From NCBI GenBank assembly GCA_026126305.1, contig JAHCJI010000008.1:116307-180306 (forward strand): DNA of 64,000 nucleotides, in the 5' to 3' direction. Origin of the DNA: Phycisphaeraceae bacterium (GTDB taxonomy: Bacteria > Planctomycetota > Phycisphaerae > Phycisphaerales > UBA1924). Position 1 is the first letter of the stretch; each line of letters begins with the position of its first letter. A program made the translations under genes and the position numbers. The notes under the pieces were generated by a model. The model saw nothing but the letters and a program-made list of their open reading frames with translations. It ran no database searches and was not told the origin of the DNA. Shown here piece after piece: positions 17,991-25,840 of this stretch.

Positions 17991-18002
17991 GGCAGGATCA
18001 TC
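17978..18002. promoter_or_regulatory. Overlapping divergent start codons of folC and the LOG gene
   Basis: The tetranucleotide CATG at 17988-17991 contains the ATG of folC (plus) and the ATG of the LOG gene (minus). Neither has a Shine-Dalgarno sequence. TATGCT (17978-17983) lies 5 nt before the folC ATG, and GATGAT (18002-17997 on the minus strand) lies 6 nt before the LOG ATG. Each could be the -10 of a leaderless promoter embedded in the other gene. Confidence 0.45.
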
Positions 18003-19344
18003 GGCCCCCGCCGGCCAGAAGCAAGTCCCCATCCCACCGCCGCCCCAAGATTGGAACCTCGACACCGCCTTGTCCTGGTTGAACGCCAAGGTCAATTTCG
18101 AACGCCAGCCAAACCGCGACCTGGCGGCCCGGGTGCTCAAACTCGACCGCGTCCACGCCCTGAGCGCCGCCATGGGAAACCCACACCAGGCCACGCCCTG
18201 CATCCACGTGGCCGGAAGCAAAGGCAAGGGCAGCATCACACGCATGGCCGCCAGCATCCTCACCGCCGCCGGCCTGCACACCGGCGCTTTCACCAGCCCG
18301 CACCTGATCGCGCCCAACGAACGCATCGCCGTCGATCGCAGCCCGATCTCCGACGGCGACCTCGCGCTGGCGCTCTGGCGCGTGGCCCAGGCCGAGGCTT
18401 CGTTGCCCCAGGCCATCCTCGCCGAGTATGGCACGCCCACCTACTTCGAGGCCATCACCGTGGCCGCCTTCGATCACTTCGCTCGTGCTGGCTGCAACGC
18501 CGCCGTATACGAGGTAGGCCTGGGCGGCCGGCTGGACTCGACCAACATCATCCACCCCGCCGCCTGTGTGCTGGCCTCGATCGAGCTAGAACACGCCGAG
18601 ATCCTGGGCCACACGCTCGAGGCAATCGCCCATGAGAAGGCCGGCATCCTCAAGCCAGGCTCGCGCGCCATCGCCCTGCCACAGACGCCCGGCGTGCTGG
18701 CCGTCTTTCGCGAAACCGCCAAAGCCACGGGCACAACGCTCGAAGTCCTCGGCCAGGACATGCCCTTCGAGCACGCCATGCAAGACCGGCACGCGACCGT
18801 CCGCGTCGCCGTCAATGGGCGTGTCTACGACAACATCCGATGCCCCATGCCCGGCGCCCACCAGGCGGCCAACACCGCCGCTGCCATCGCCGCGTGCGCG
18901 ATCCTGCTGGGCGATCGCCTCACCGACGAGGCCGTTCAAGCCGGCCTGGCCGCCACCCCGCGCGACGGTCGCATGGAAACCATCGCGCACCATCCCTCCA
19001 TCATCATCGACGGCGCCCACACGCCCGCCTCGATCCGTGCGGCCCTCGACGCCCTGCCGACGCATGAGGGCCCCTTGGTCGTCCTCTTCGGCTGCGCCAA
19101 GGACAAGGACATGTCGGGCATGTTCGCGCACCTGGCTGCGAGCGGCGCACGCGTGGTCTTTACCCAGGCCGGCCCCCGAGCCCGCCCGGCCGCCGAGTTG
19201 CAACACGCCTACTCAAGCATGAGCGAGGCCGAAACCGACCCGGCCCAAGCATTGGCCCGGACCCGGGCACTGGCGGGCCCCGATGGCCTCGTGCTGGTCT
19301 TGGGCTCGTTCATGCTGGCGGGGGCGGTGAAGGGGTTGTGCTGA
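17989..19344 (+). CDS. folC: Bifunctional dihydrofolate/folylpolyglutamate synthase
   Basis: A 451-residue Mur-ligase-family enzyme that adds glutamates to folates. HVAGSKGKGSITRMAA is the P-loop, GAFTSPHLIAPNERI is the second family signature, and VYEVGLGGRLDSTN holds the metal-binding Glu. The C-terminal domain has IIIDGAHTPASIRAAL. It starts in an ATG that overlaps the divergent LOG start and ends directly against the asnS stop (TGA|TCA). A proline-rich leader of about 20 residues precedes the catalytic domain. Confidence 0.93.
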   Translation: MAGSSAPAGQKQVPIPPPPQDWNLDTALSWLNAKVNFERQPNRDLAARVLKLDRVHALSAAMGNPHQATPCIHVAGSKGKGSITRMAASILTAAGLHTGAFTSPHLIAPNERIAVDRSPISDGDLALALWRVAQAEASLPQAILAEYGTPTYFEAITVAAFDHFARAGCNAAVYEVGLGGRLDSTNIIHPAACVLASIELEHAEILGHTLEAIAHEKAGILKPGSRAIALPQTPGVLAVFRETAKATGTTLEVLGQDMPFEHAMQDRHATVRVAVNGRVYDNIRCPMPGAHQAANTAAAIAACAILLGDRLTDEAVQAGLAATPRDGRMETIAHHPSIIIDGAHTPASIRAALDALPTHEGPLVVLFGCAKDKDMSGMFAHLAASGARVVFTQAGPRARPAAELQHAYSSMSEAETDPAQALARTRALAGPDGLVLVLGSFMLAGAVKGLC

Positions 19345-20742
19345 TCAGAACCCTGCCTGCCCCGGAGCCCGCGGGAAGGGGATCGCGTCGCGGATGTTCG
19401 TAAGCCCCGTGCAGTACATCACCAGACGCTCGAAGCCAAGCCCGAAGCCCGCGTGCGGCACCGTGCCGTACCGGCGCAAATCTCGGTACCAGCCGTAGTC
19501 GTCTTTGGGCAGGGCCATCTCCTCCAGCCGACCGTCGAGCACCTCCAGCCGTTCCTCGCGCTGGCTCCCACCGATCAGTTCGCCCACCCCGGGCACCAGC
19601 ACGTCCATCGCCGCCACGGTCTTCCCGTCGTCGTTCAGGCGCATGTAGAACGCCTTGATCCCCTTCGGATAGTCCACCACGACCACCGGCTGCTTGAAGT
19701 GCTCCTCGGTCAGGTACCGCTCGTGCTCGCTCTGGAGGTCGCCCCCCCACTGCACCGGGAACTCGAACGCCTTGCCGCTCTTCTGGAGAATCTCCACGGC
19801 CTCGGTGTAGGGCAACATCCGAAACGGCGAGGCGATCACGTGCTTCAGCCGGTCGATCAGCCCCTTCTCGATGCGCTCGTCGAAGAACGCCATGTCGTCC
19901 GCCCGATGCGTCAGAAGGTCGTCGAGCACGTGCTTGAGTAACCCCTCGGCCAGGGCCGCGTCGTCGCGCAGGTCGGCAAAGGCGATCTCCGGCTCGATCA
20001 TCCAGAACTCCGCCAGGTGCCGGCTCGTGTTGCTGTTCTCGGCCCGGAACGTCGGCCCGAACGTGTACACCCGCCCCAGCGCGCAGCAGTACGTCTCCAC
20101 GTTCAACTGCCCCGACACCGTCAGGAAGGCCTGCTTGCCAAAGAAGTCCTGCTTCCAGTCCACCCCGCGCTTGTCATCGGTCATCGGCGGGTTCATCGCG
20201 TCCAGCGTGCTTACACGGAACAGGTGCCCGGCTCCCTCGGCATCACTGGTGGTGATGATGGGCGTATGCACCCAGAAGAAGCCGTTGCGGTCGAAGTAGT
20301 CGTGGATGGCAAACGCCAGGCGGTGCCGCACGCGTGCCATCGCCCCGAAGGTGTTCGTGCGGGGCCGCAGGTGTGCCACCTCTCGCAGGTACTCGAAGGT
20401 GTGCCGCTTAGCGCTGGCAGGATAGGTGTCGGGGTCTTCCACCCAGCCCACAACGCGCACGGCTTCGGCTGCCACCTCTACCCGCTGACCCTTGCCCTGG
20501 CTTTCGACCAACTCGCCCTCGACCTCGATGGCGCACCCCGTGGTCAGGTGCAGGACATCCCGCTCGTAATTGGGCAGGTCGGCCTTGGCGACCACCTGGA
20601 TGGGCTCGAAGCACGATCCGTCGTGGAGCTGGATGAAACTCAGACCGGCCTTGGAATCTCGCCGGGTCCGCACCCATCCCCTCAGGGTCGCCCGCGATCC
20701 CACGTCCGCCGCCAAGGCGTCCTTCACACGCATCGATGCCAT
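19345..20742 (-). CDS. asnS: Asparagine--tRNA ligase
   Basis: A 465-residue class IIb synthetase. The OB-fold anticodon-binding domain is at the N-terminus ([20 protein letters not shown]). The catalytic core shows [18 protein letters not shown] (motif 1 region), [28 protein letters not shown] split across motif 2, and [16 protein letters not shown] (motif 3). The AsnRS-type sequence [10 protein letters not shown] separates it from AspRS. The ATG at 20742 is chosen because AAAGGA lies 8-9 nt upstream; an ATG six codons earlier is possible. Its stop abuts that of folC. Confidence 0.95.
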   Translation of the reverse strand: MASMRVKDALAADVGSRATLRGWVRTRRDSKAGLSFIQLHDGSCFEPIQVVAKADLPNYERDVLHLTTGCAIEVEGELVESQGKGQRVEVAAEAVRVVGWVEDPDTYPASAKRHTFEYLREVAHLRPRTNTFGAMARVRHRLAFAIHDYFDRNGFFWVHTPIITTSDAEGAGHLFRVSTLDAMNPPMTDDKRGVDWKQDFFGKQAFLTVSGQLNVETYCCALGRVYTFGPTFRAENSNTSRHLAEFWMIEPEIAFADLRDDAALAEGLLKHVLDDLLTHRADDMAFFDERIEKGLIDRLKHVIASPFRMLPYTEAVEILQKSGKAFEFPVQWGGDLQSEHERYLTEEHFKQPVVVVDYPKGIKAFYMRLNDDGKTVAAMDVLVPGVGELIGGSQREERLEVLDGRLEEMALPKDDYGWYRDLRRYGTVPHAGFGLGFERLVMYCTGLTNIRDAIPFPRAPGQAGF

Positions 20743-20799
20743 CGCCGCCGTCCTTTCCACGCCGCCGGTGCCCCGGGGGCGGGCATGGTACGCTCACCC

Positions 20800-21150
20800 A
20801 TGGCCGATCCCGATCCAACACCCCGCGAGCCCGACCAGCCCGGGCTGGCCGACACCGACGACGTGTGCCTGTGCTTCCATGTGCCGCTGGGCAAGGTCAA
20901 GGCTTTCATCCGCCGAGAAGACCCGCCCGTGGCCTCGCTCATCAGCGATTGCCTGGGTGCGGGCACCGGGTGCGGCTGGTGCGTGCCCGTCCTCAGGATG
21001 CTGCATCGCCAGCACGAATCGGGAGAACCCATGCAGGTTGGGGTCGATCCTGCCGCCTATGCCGGAGGGCGTCGCGCCTATCGCCAGACAGGCCAGAGAC
21101 CGGATGGAATCGACAAAAGTGCTGGATCCGATCTCCCGCCCACGTCGTAA
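20800..21150 (+). CDS. BFD-like [2Fe-2S] protein
   Basis: A 116-residue protein with the bacterioferritin-associated ferredoxin-like domain: VCLCFHVPLGKVKAFI with C23-x-C25, then SDCLGAGTGCGWCVPVL with C58-x2-C61. These four Cys bind a [2Fe-2S] cluster. A tail of about 45 residues follows with no recognisable fold. Such proteins move electrons or sense iron; no bacterioferritin is nearby. The start at 20800 has TACGCT 5 nt upstream and no Shine-Dalgarno sequence; an ATG five codons earlier (20785) is the alternative. Divergent from asnS. Confidence 0.78.
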   Translation: MADPDPTPREPDQPGLADTDDVCLCFHVPLGKVKAFIRREDPPVASLISDCLGAGTGCGWCVPVLRMLHRQHESGEPMQVGVDPAAYAGGRRAYRQTGQRPDGIDKSAGSDLPPTS

Positions 21151-21187
21151 CGGATGGACAAGAGGAGCCCGACAAGGCATCCAAACT

Positions 21188-21240
21188 CGCAACAAAAAGA
21201 AGGCGACCCGACTCCACGAGACGCCGGGTCGCCTGTTGCG
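21188..21240 (-). terminator. Intrinsic terminator for the TPR/alpha-CTD gene
   Basis: The perfect 10-bp inverted repeat AGGCGACCCG (21201-21210) / CGGGTCGCCT (21225-21234) has a 14-nt loop. On the minus strand it is followed by TCTTTTTG, a usable U-run. Outer bases CGCAAC (21188-21193) and GTTGCG (21235-21240) can extend the stem past a bulge. It lies about 180 bp beyond the stop of the minus-strand gene. Confidence 0.65.
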
Positions 21241-21396
21241 AGGAATGCGTCCCGGGACACCACCCGGAACAGGTCCAGATTACCAGAACCTGCGGGGTCT
21301 TGTAAAGACTTCTTTGTTCAATGCGCGAAAAAAAGCTCACCCAAGCCGCGAAGGCCTGGGTATCTCGTCTCAATCACCGCAGAAACGCCTGAAATT

Positions 21397-21412
21397 TGAG
21401 TATATATACTCA
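21397..21412. promoter_or_regulatory. 16-nt perfect palindrome
   Basis: TGAGTATATATACTCA is a perfect palindrome 10 nt past the stop of the TPR/alpha-CTD gene. It is the most AT-rich spot in the neighbourhood. It could form a small RNA hairpin protecting the 3' end, or bind a dimeric protein; nothing decides between these. Confidence 0.4.
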
Positions 21413-21421
21413 GAGTTTTGG

Positions 21422-22360
21422 CTACTGGTCGATCATCCTGAGTGTCATCCCGATGTCGCTCAGCCGTTCCTTGACCTCGGTTAAAGAAGTCGCCCCGAAG
21501 TTCTTCACGCCCATAAGTTCGGCTTCGGTATGGCTGACCAGGTCGCCGAGCGAATGGATGTTCAACATCTGCAAAGCCCGGCGGGCCCGAACCGAGAGCG
21601 ACAAATCGGTCACCGGCTTGTTGAGCATGGCCTCCTGGCTGGTGCCGCGGAAGCGGTCAAGGGCCGTCCGGCGGCCTGAGCGATGCCCATCGTCGACGCC
21701 CTGGCCCAGGGCCATGCCCTTGGCGGCCAGCATCTTCTTGATCTCCTCGAGGCTCGAATCCCCGAAGTTCTTGTAGCTCATCAGCTCGGCCTCGGTCGTG
21801 CGCAACAGGTCTCCCAGCGTGCGGATGTTCATCCGCTTCAGGGCCGTCCGCGTGCGCACCGAGAGGTCGAAGTCGGTGACCTGGGTCTCCATCTCCTGGC
21901 GACGCTTGAGATGGTCGCTCTCGGCATCTTCCACCGTGCCCTCGTCGCGGCTGGCTACCACGTCCTTCATGTACAAGCGGGCGCGGGGGTGGTTGGGGTC
22001 GGTGTCGAGCACCTGCCGCAGGCAACGCTCGGCCCGGCCGTACTCAAGGCGGTCCTCATACAGCACCGCCAGGTTCAAAAGGGCATTCACCGGAGCGGGC
22101 ACCCTGTCGCACAGCCGCTCGTAGAGGCTGATGGCCTCGTCCTCCTCGCCGGCCAAATCAAGGTAGTAGGCAAGCAGGAAAACAGCATCGTCGTGCCCGG
22201 CGTCGGCCTGGACAGCACGACGGAGCGTGGCAATGGCACCCATGCGATCTCCCGAGGCGGCCTGCTGGCGAGCCTCGTCCAAGAGCCGACCAGCCAAGGC
22301 CGAATCGCCGCCGGACCCGATAACCACATCAAGAGCGCTGGGGGACGAACTGGAACTCAA
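21422..22360 (-). CDS. TPR protein with two RNA polymerase alpha-subunit C-terminal domains
   Basis: A protein of about 312 residues that is not RpoA: it lacks the alpha N-terminal domains. Residues about 20-145 are TPR-like helices (AVFLLAYYLDLAGEEDEAI, LLNLAVLYEDRLEYGRAERC). Two alpha-CTD modules follow at about 160-222 (VTDFDLSVRTRTALKRMNI ... YKNFGDSSLEEIKK) and 247-310 (VTDLSLSVRARRALQMLNI ... VKNFGATSLTEVKE). The Arg matching E. coli Arg265 and the Gly/Ser of the second DNA-contact helix are kept; those matching Asn268 and Lys298 are not. I chose the TTG at 22360 because GGAGG lies 7 nt upstream; an ATG at 22423 is the alternative. Function unknown; transcription-linked by inference. 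Confidence 0.8.
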   Translation of the reverse strand: MSSSSSPSALDVVIGSGGDSALAGRLLDEARQQAASGDRMGAIATLRRAVQADAGHDDAVFLLAYYLDLAGEEDEAISLYERLCDRVPAPVNALLNLAVLYEDRLEYGRAERCLRQVLDTDPNHPRARLYMKDVVASRDEGTVEDAESDHLKRRQEMETQVTDFDLSVRTRTALKRMNIRTLGDLLRTTEAELMSYKNFGDSSLEEIKKMLAAKGMALGQGVDDGHRSGRRTALDRFRGTSQEAMLNKPVTDLSLSVRARRALQMLNIHSLGDLVSHTEAELMGVKNFGATSLTEVKERLSDIGMTLRMIDQ

Positions 22361-22462
22361 GGCAAGACCTCCGGTTGGGTGGATTGTGATTCTAGGCGAC
22401 GTACTGGGAACCTCGCGTTCCATGCCGACCTGAAACTGAACAGGAATTGGCCTGCATTACCC

Positions 22463-22491
22463 TTGACCCAACACGACATTTCTGGCATACT
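22463..22491 (+). promoter_or_regulatory. Candidate sigma70-type promoter
   Basis: TTGACC (22463-22468), a 17-nt spacer and CATACT (22486-22491). It would drive the PEP-CTERM-like gene at 22709 with a leader of about 210 nt, in which a 16-codon reading frame ending at a TGA near 22600 can be seen. The rest of the 22361-22708 gap holds nothing else I can support. Confidence 0.45.
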
Positions 22492-22708
22492 GGTATCGGA
22501 TACGGGTGTGTTGCCGGTGTCCGCGCCCGACCATGGACCTCGCCGCGATGACACAGGGGTACACGATGAAGGCGAAGACCTCTACCAAGTCCTGCTGAAA
22601 CTGTGTCGAGAGTACCCGCTCAGCTCGTCATGACCCCTTGTATTTTCTCAACGAACCCATCCGTTGTATTCGGTAGTTCAGTGCCTGTGGAATTAGGAGG
22701 GAAAGTAG

Positions 22709-23362
22709 ATGGTGAACGCAAGAGCATCGTTGAGCGCGTTGGTCGTGGGTTGTTCAACCGCGATCGTCTGTGCCCAGGCCGAAGTGCGGATCGTGTCGGA
22801 TCAATCCGAGTTGCTGCCGGGCGAGTCCACGGTCGTGAGCATGTATGCCGCGTTTCCACCAACCGAGTTCGCGTTCGGAGCCATCTTCACCGATCTGCTC
22901 GCCTCGACCGGCTCGACCGGGTGGAGTGACCTCGAGGTTCCAAGAGCGCTCCATGCGCCGGGCTGGTCGGAGGGTACGCCGACCACGATGGGCATCGAGG
23001 GAATCATTGCTGGCCAAGTCTATTTTCCAGTTGCGGGACCAGAGATCGACTTGAGCAACCCGATCTTGTTCTGGCAAGCCACCTACACAGCGCCACTGGA
23101 TATCACTGCGCCCTTCGACGTTTACCTCACCACACAAACAGGTCGGTTCGAGGTGTATATCTCGCCAGACAGTTCGAGATGGCGGTCGTACGTAGATGTC
23201 TTGGTCGAAGGTGAGGCCACGATCCGTGTTGTGCCTGCCCCGGCACCATTTGCCCTGTTGCTGATGGGCGGTGCTCTGGTTCATCGGCGGCGGCGATCAG
23301 GTGTACTTACACCACCACCTGCCCCCCCGACAGCTTCATCCGCTTCCACGCCCCCAGCCTGA
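22709..23362 (+). CDS. PEP-CTERM-like sorted protein with extended tail
   Basis: A 217-residue exported protein. The signal peptide is ASLSALVVGCSTAIVCAQA. The mature part is a beta-rich domain I do not recognise. Near the end VPAPAPFALLLMGGALVHRRRR has the PEP-CTERM layout: proline motif, one transmembrane helix, Arg cluster. Such tails are cut by exosortase, present at 44558. AGGAGG precedes the ATG. Oddly, 21 more residues (SGVLTPPPAPP...) follow the Arg cluster, where these proteins normally stop; that tail overlaps the end of the convergent MATE gene by 56 bp. Confidence 0.75.
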   Translation: MVNARASLSALVVGCSTAIVCAQAEVRIVSDQSELLPGESTVVSMYAAFPPTEFAFGAIFTDLLASTGSTGWSDLEVPRALHAPGWSEGTPTTMGIEGIIAGQVYFPVAGPEIDLSNPILFWQATYTAPLDITAPFDVYLTTQTGRFEVYISPDSSRWRSYVDVLVEGEATIRVVPAPAPFALLLMGGALVHRRRRSGVLTPPPAPPTASSASTPPA

Positions 23363-24725
23363 AGCGCACCAGCAGGCACAGGCCCAGCACCACGATATAG
23401 GCCGAGGCGAAGATCCAGGGGCCGATGGCACCCCATTGGGGGACGACCGCGACAGCCAGGTGCCCGCCGCCGACGATGAGCAGCCATGCGAGGCCGATGG
23501 TCAGGATGCTGGGCACGAGCGTGTCGCCCGCACCGCGCAGGGCCCCGCTGATGGTGACGGCCACGGCGTCGAACACCTGGAACACCGCGGCGGCGATCAG
23601 GATCATCGAGCCCACGCGGATGAGTTCGGCCGCGCTCTCGTGGGCCATGTCGGCCGTCACGAACAGGCCCATCAACTCGTGGCGGAACAGGATGAAGCAC
23701 GCCGCGCACACGCCCATGTACCCCACGCCCAGCCCCATGCCAAGCCAAGCCCGCTTCTCGGCAAGGTCGACGCGGCCCATGCCGATGAGCCGGCCCACGA
23801 TGGCGGTGATGGCGATGGACAGCCCCACCGTGGGCATGAACGAGAGGCTCATGTAGCGCAGGGCTATCCAGCCGGCGGCCTGCTGGTCGGGCCCGAATCG
23901 CCCGCCCAGGCCGATGAGCAGGTAGCCGAAGCAGATCATCTCGTTGACGAACATGAGCCCCGCGGGCGTGCCGATGCGCAGGATCTCTTTGATTGGCTTC
24001 CAGTTGGGCCGCCAGAGCGTGCGCGTGTCGAATCGCTTGTGCCAACTCGGCAACAGAAAGACGGCCATGGGGATGAGGAACTCGACGGCCCCACCCAGCA
24101 CGGTGGCGATGGCGGCACCGGTCAGCCCGAGCTCTGGGAAGCCCAGCAAGCCGAAGATCAGCACCCAGTTGCCCAGGACGTTGACGACGTTGCCCGTCAG
24201 GGCGGCGATCATGGGGATGATCGGCTTGTGCATGCCAAAGAAGTACTGGGCCACGCACCGCGCCCCCATCGGGAAGATGGCGCCCATGATGACGATGCCC
24301 GCGTATCGGCTCTCGAGGGCCACCAGTTCGGGCTCATGACCCAGCGCGCCGTAGATCACGGGCAACAGGGGCAGCATCGCCAGTAACAACACGGCTGCGC
24401 TCAGCGAGATCCACAACTGGGCCCAGACATAGCGGGCACCGAAGCGCGGCGTACCCGCCCCCAGGTTCTGCGAGACGAAGCTCGACACCACCCCCGCCAT
24501 GCCGATGACCAGCGAGATGGGGATCCACGCCAGCATCCCGCCGTTGCCTAGAGCGCTGACGAAGATGGGGTCGTTGCCCCAGCGCGTGACCATGATCGTG
24601 TCGACGAACTGCATCGCCGAATAACTGACCATCTGCACCACGCTGGGGGCGGCAATGAACAGCATGTCCAGCAACGGGTGGCGGAGGAAATCGCGTTGCT
24701 CGTCGGGCGCGCCGGGCAGGGACAT
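23307..24725 (-). CDS. MATE family efflux transporter
   Basis: A 472-residue, 12-helix inner-membrane exporter of the multidrug and toxin extrusion family. The N-terminal half has SYSAMQFVDTIMVTRWG and LGNGGMLAWIPISLVIGMAG; the second half repeats the fold with YMSLSFMPTVGLSIAITAIV. These blocks and the length are those of NorM/DinF-like proteins that use Na+ or H+ gradients. Substrate unknown. It runs in the same direction as pdxA, which is 33 bp upstream, and its 3' end is overlapped by the PEP-CTERM-like gene. Confidence 0.93.
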   Translation of the reverse strand: MSLPGAPDEQRDFLRHPLLDMLFIAAPSVVQMVSYSAMQFVDTIMVTRWGNDPIFVSALGNGGMLAWIPISLVIGMAGVVSSFVSQNLGAGTPRFGARYVWAQLWISLSAAVLLLAMLPLLPVIYGALGHEPELVALESRYAGIVIMGAIFPMGARCVAQYFFGMHKPIIPMIAALTGNVVNVLGNWVLIFGLLGFPELGLTGAAIATVLGGAVEFLIPMAVFLLPSWHKRFDTRTLWRPNWKPIKEILRIGTPAGLMFVNEMICFGYLLIGLGGRFGPDQQAAGWIALRYMSLSFMPTVGLSIAITAIVGRLIGMGRVDLAEKRAWLGMGLGVGYMGVCAACFILFRHELMGLFVTADMAHESAAELIRVGSMILIAAAVFQVFDAVAVTISGALRGAGDTLVPSILTIGLAWLLIVGGGHLAVAVVPQWGAIGPWIFASAYIVVLGLCLLVRFRLGAWKRMKLSGGQVVV

Positions 24726-24758
24726 GGGGGAGGTTCCAACGACGCCGAGACGCCGCGT

Positions 24759-25763
24759 TCAGGGGGAGGTTGCCAGCCGGATGGCCAGTTTCAGAGCGGC
24801 GGCCATCGAGCCAGCGTCGGCCACGCCCCGCCCGGCGATGCCGAAGGCGGTTCCATGGTCGGGGCTGGTGCGTGGCACGCCGAGCCCCAAGGTTATGTTC
24901 ACCGCGCTGTCGAAGGCGACCAGTTTCAGCGGCGCCAGCGCCTGGTCGTGGTATATGGCCACCACGATGTCGTACCGCCCCCCGGGCCTGCGGGCATCTC
25001 GGAAGACGGTGTCGCCCGGCAGGGGGCCCTCTACGTCGAGCCCCGCCGCCCGGGCCGCCGCCACGGCCGGCGCGATGACGGCCTGGTCCTCATCGCCCAG
25101 GGCCCCGCCCTCGCCCGCGTGGGGGTTGATGCCCGCCACGCCCAGCCTGGGGTGTGCGATGCCCAGCCTCCGGCACAGGCCCGCCGCCAGTTCGATCACC
25201 TCGCCCACGCGTTCGGCGGTGATGGAACGGGCCACCTCGCGCAGCGGGATGTGGGCCGTCACCAGCGCCACCAGCAGGGGCGGGCTGACAAAGGCCATCG
25301 CGTGCCGAGACGCCCCAAGTCGCTCGGCCAGCAGTTCGGTATGGCCCAGGTGCCGATCGTGCCCGGCGGCCACCCACGCGGCCTTGCTGATGGGCCCGGT
25401 GCAGATGGCGTGGGCCCGGGCGGGGTGGCCCTCGGGCAGTCGCGTAGCGTCGATGGCGTGCAGCACCTGTTGATAACTGATCGCCCCACCACGGGCCGTG
25501 GGCTGGTGGTCGAAGGGCTGGCCGTCGTCGCCGTCGTCGAGTTGGCAGATGGTGATGGGTTCAGTCGGTTCGACGGCGTCGATGTCGTGGACCACGGGCC
25601 AATCGTGGGACCCGAGAGCGCGGGATGGCCCGTACAGTATAACCCGCGCATCATTTGCGGCACCGGCCCTCAAAGCCGTGCATAGCACCTCGGGCCCAAT
25701 GCCACCGGGATCGCCCATTGAAACGGCGATGCATGGAACGCTCCGTGGATTGCTCCTTCCCAC
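24759..25763 (-). CDS. pdxA: 4-hydroxythreonine-4-phosphate dehydrogenase
   Basis: A 334-residue NAD-dependent enzyme of pyridoxal 5'-phosphate synthesis. Motifs: SMGDPGGIGPEVL at the N-terminus, GHTELLAERLG (metal-binding His), LGVAGINPHAGEGG (second His) and VAIYHDQALAPLKL (third His), which together hold the divalent metal. The start is a GTG at 25763-25761 with TACGAT exactly 5 nt upstream and no clear ribosome site. Divergent from the four-domain FKBP gene, 77 bp away. Confidence 0.94.
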   Translation of the reverse strand: MGRSNPRSVPCIAVSMGDPGGIGPEVLCTALRAGAANDARVILYGPSRALGSHDWPVVHDIDAVEPTEPITICQLDDGDDGQPFDHQPTARGGAISYQQVLHAIDATRLPEGHPARAHAICTGPISKAAWVAAGHDRHLGHTELLAERLGASRHAMAFVSPPLLVALVTAHIPLREVARSITAERVGEVIELAAGLCRRLGIAHPRLGVAGINPHAGEGGALGDEDQAVIAPAVAAARAAGLDVEGPLPGDTVFRDARRPGGRYDIVVAIYHDQALAPLKLVAFDSAVNITLGLGVPRTSPDHGTAFGIAGRGVADAGSMAAALKLAIRLATSP

Positions 25764-25840
25764 CCGGGATCGTATCGAGGTGATGAGGCGAATCTCGGGT
25801 CACCAGAGGGTGTTCACGCCAGTCCCGGCTAACATCTCTG

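Noticed and set aside
21422..22360. RNA polymerase alpha subunit (rpoA)
   Set aside because: Only the C-terminal domain is present, twice, behind TPR helices; the assembly domains of RpoA are missing.
22558..22608. Short frame of 16 codons in the leader of the PEP-CTERM-like gene
   Set aside because: No ribosome site, no attenuator-like hairpins after it, and too short to judge.
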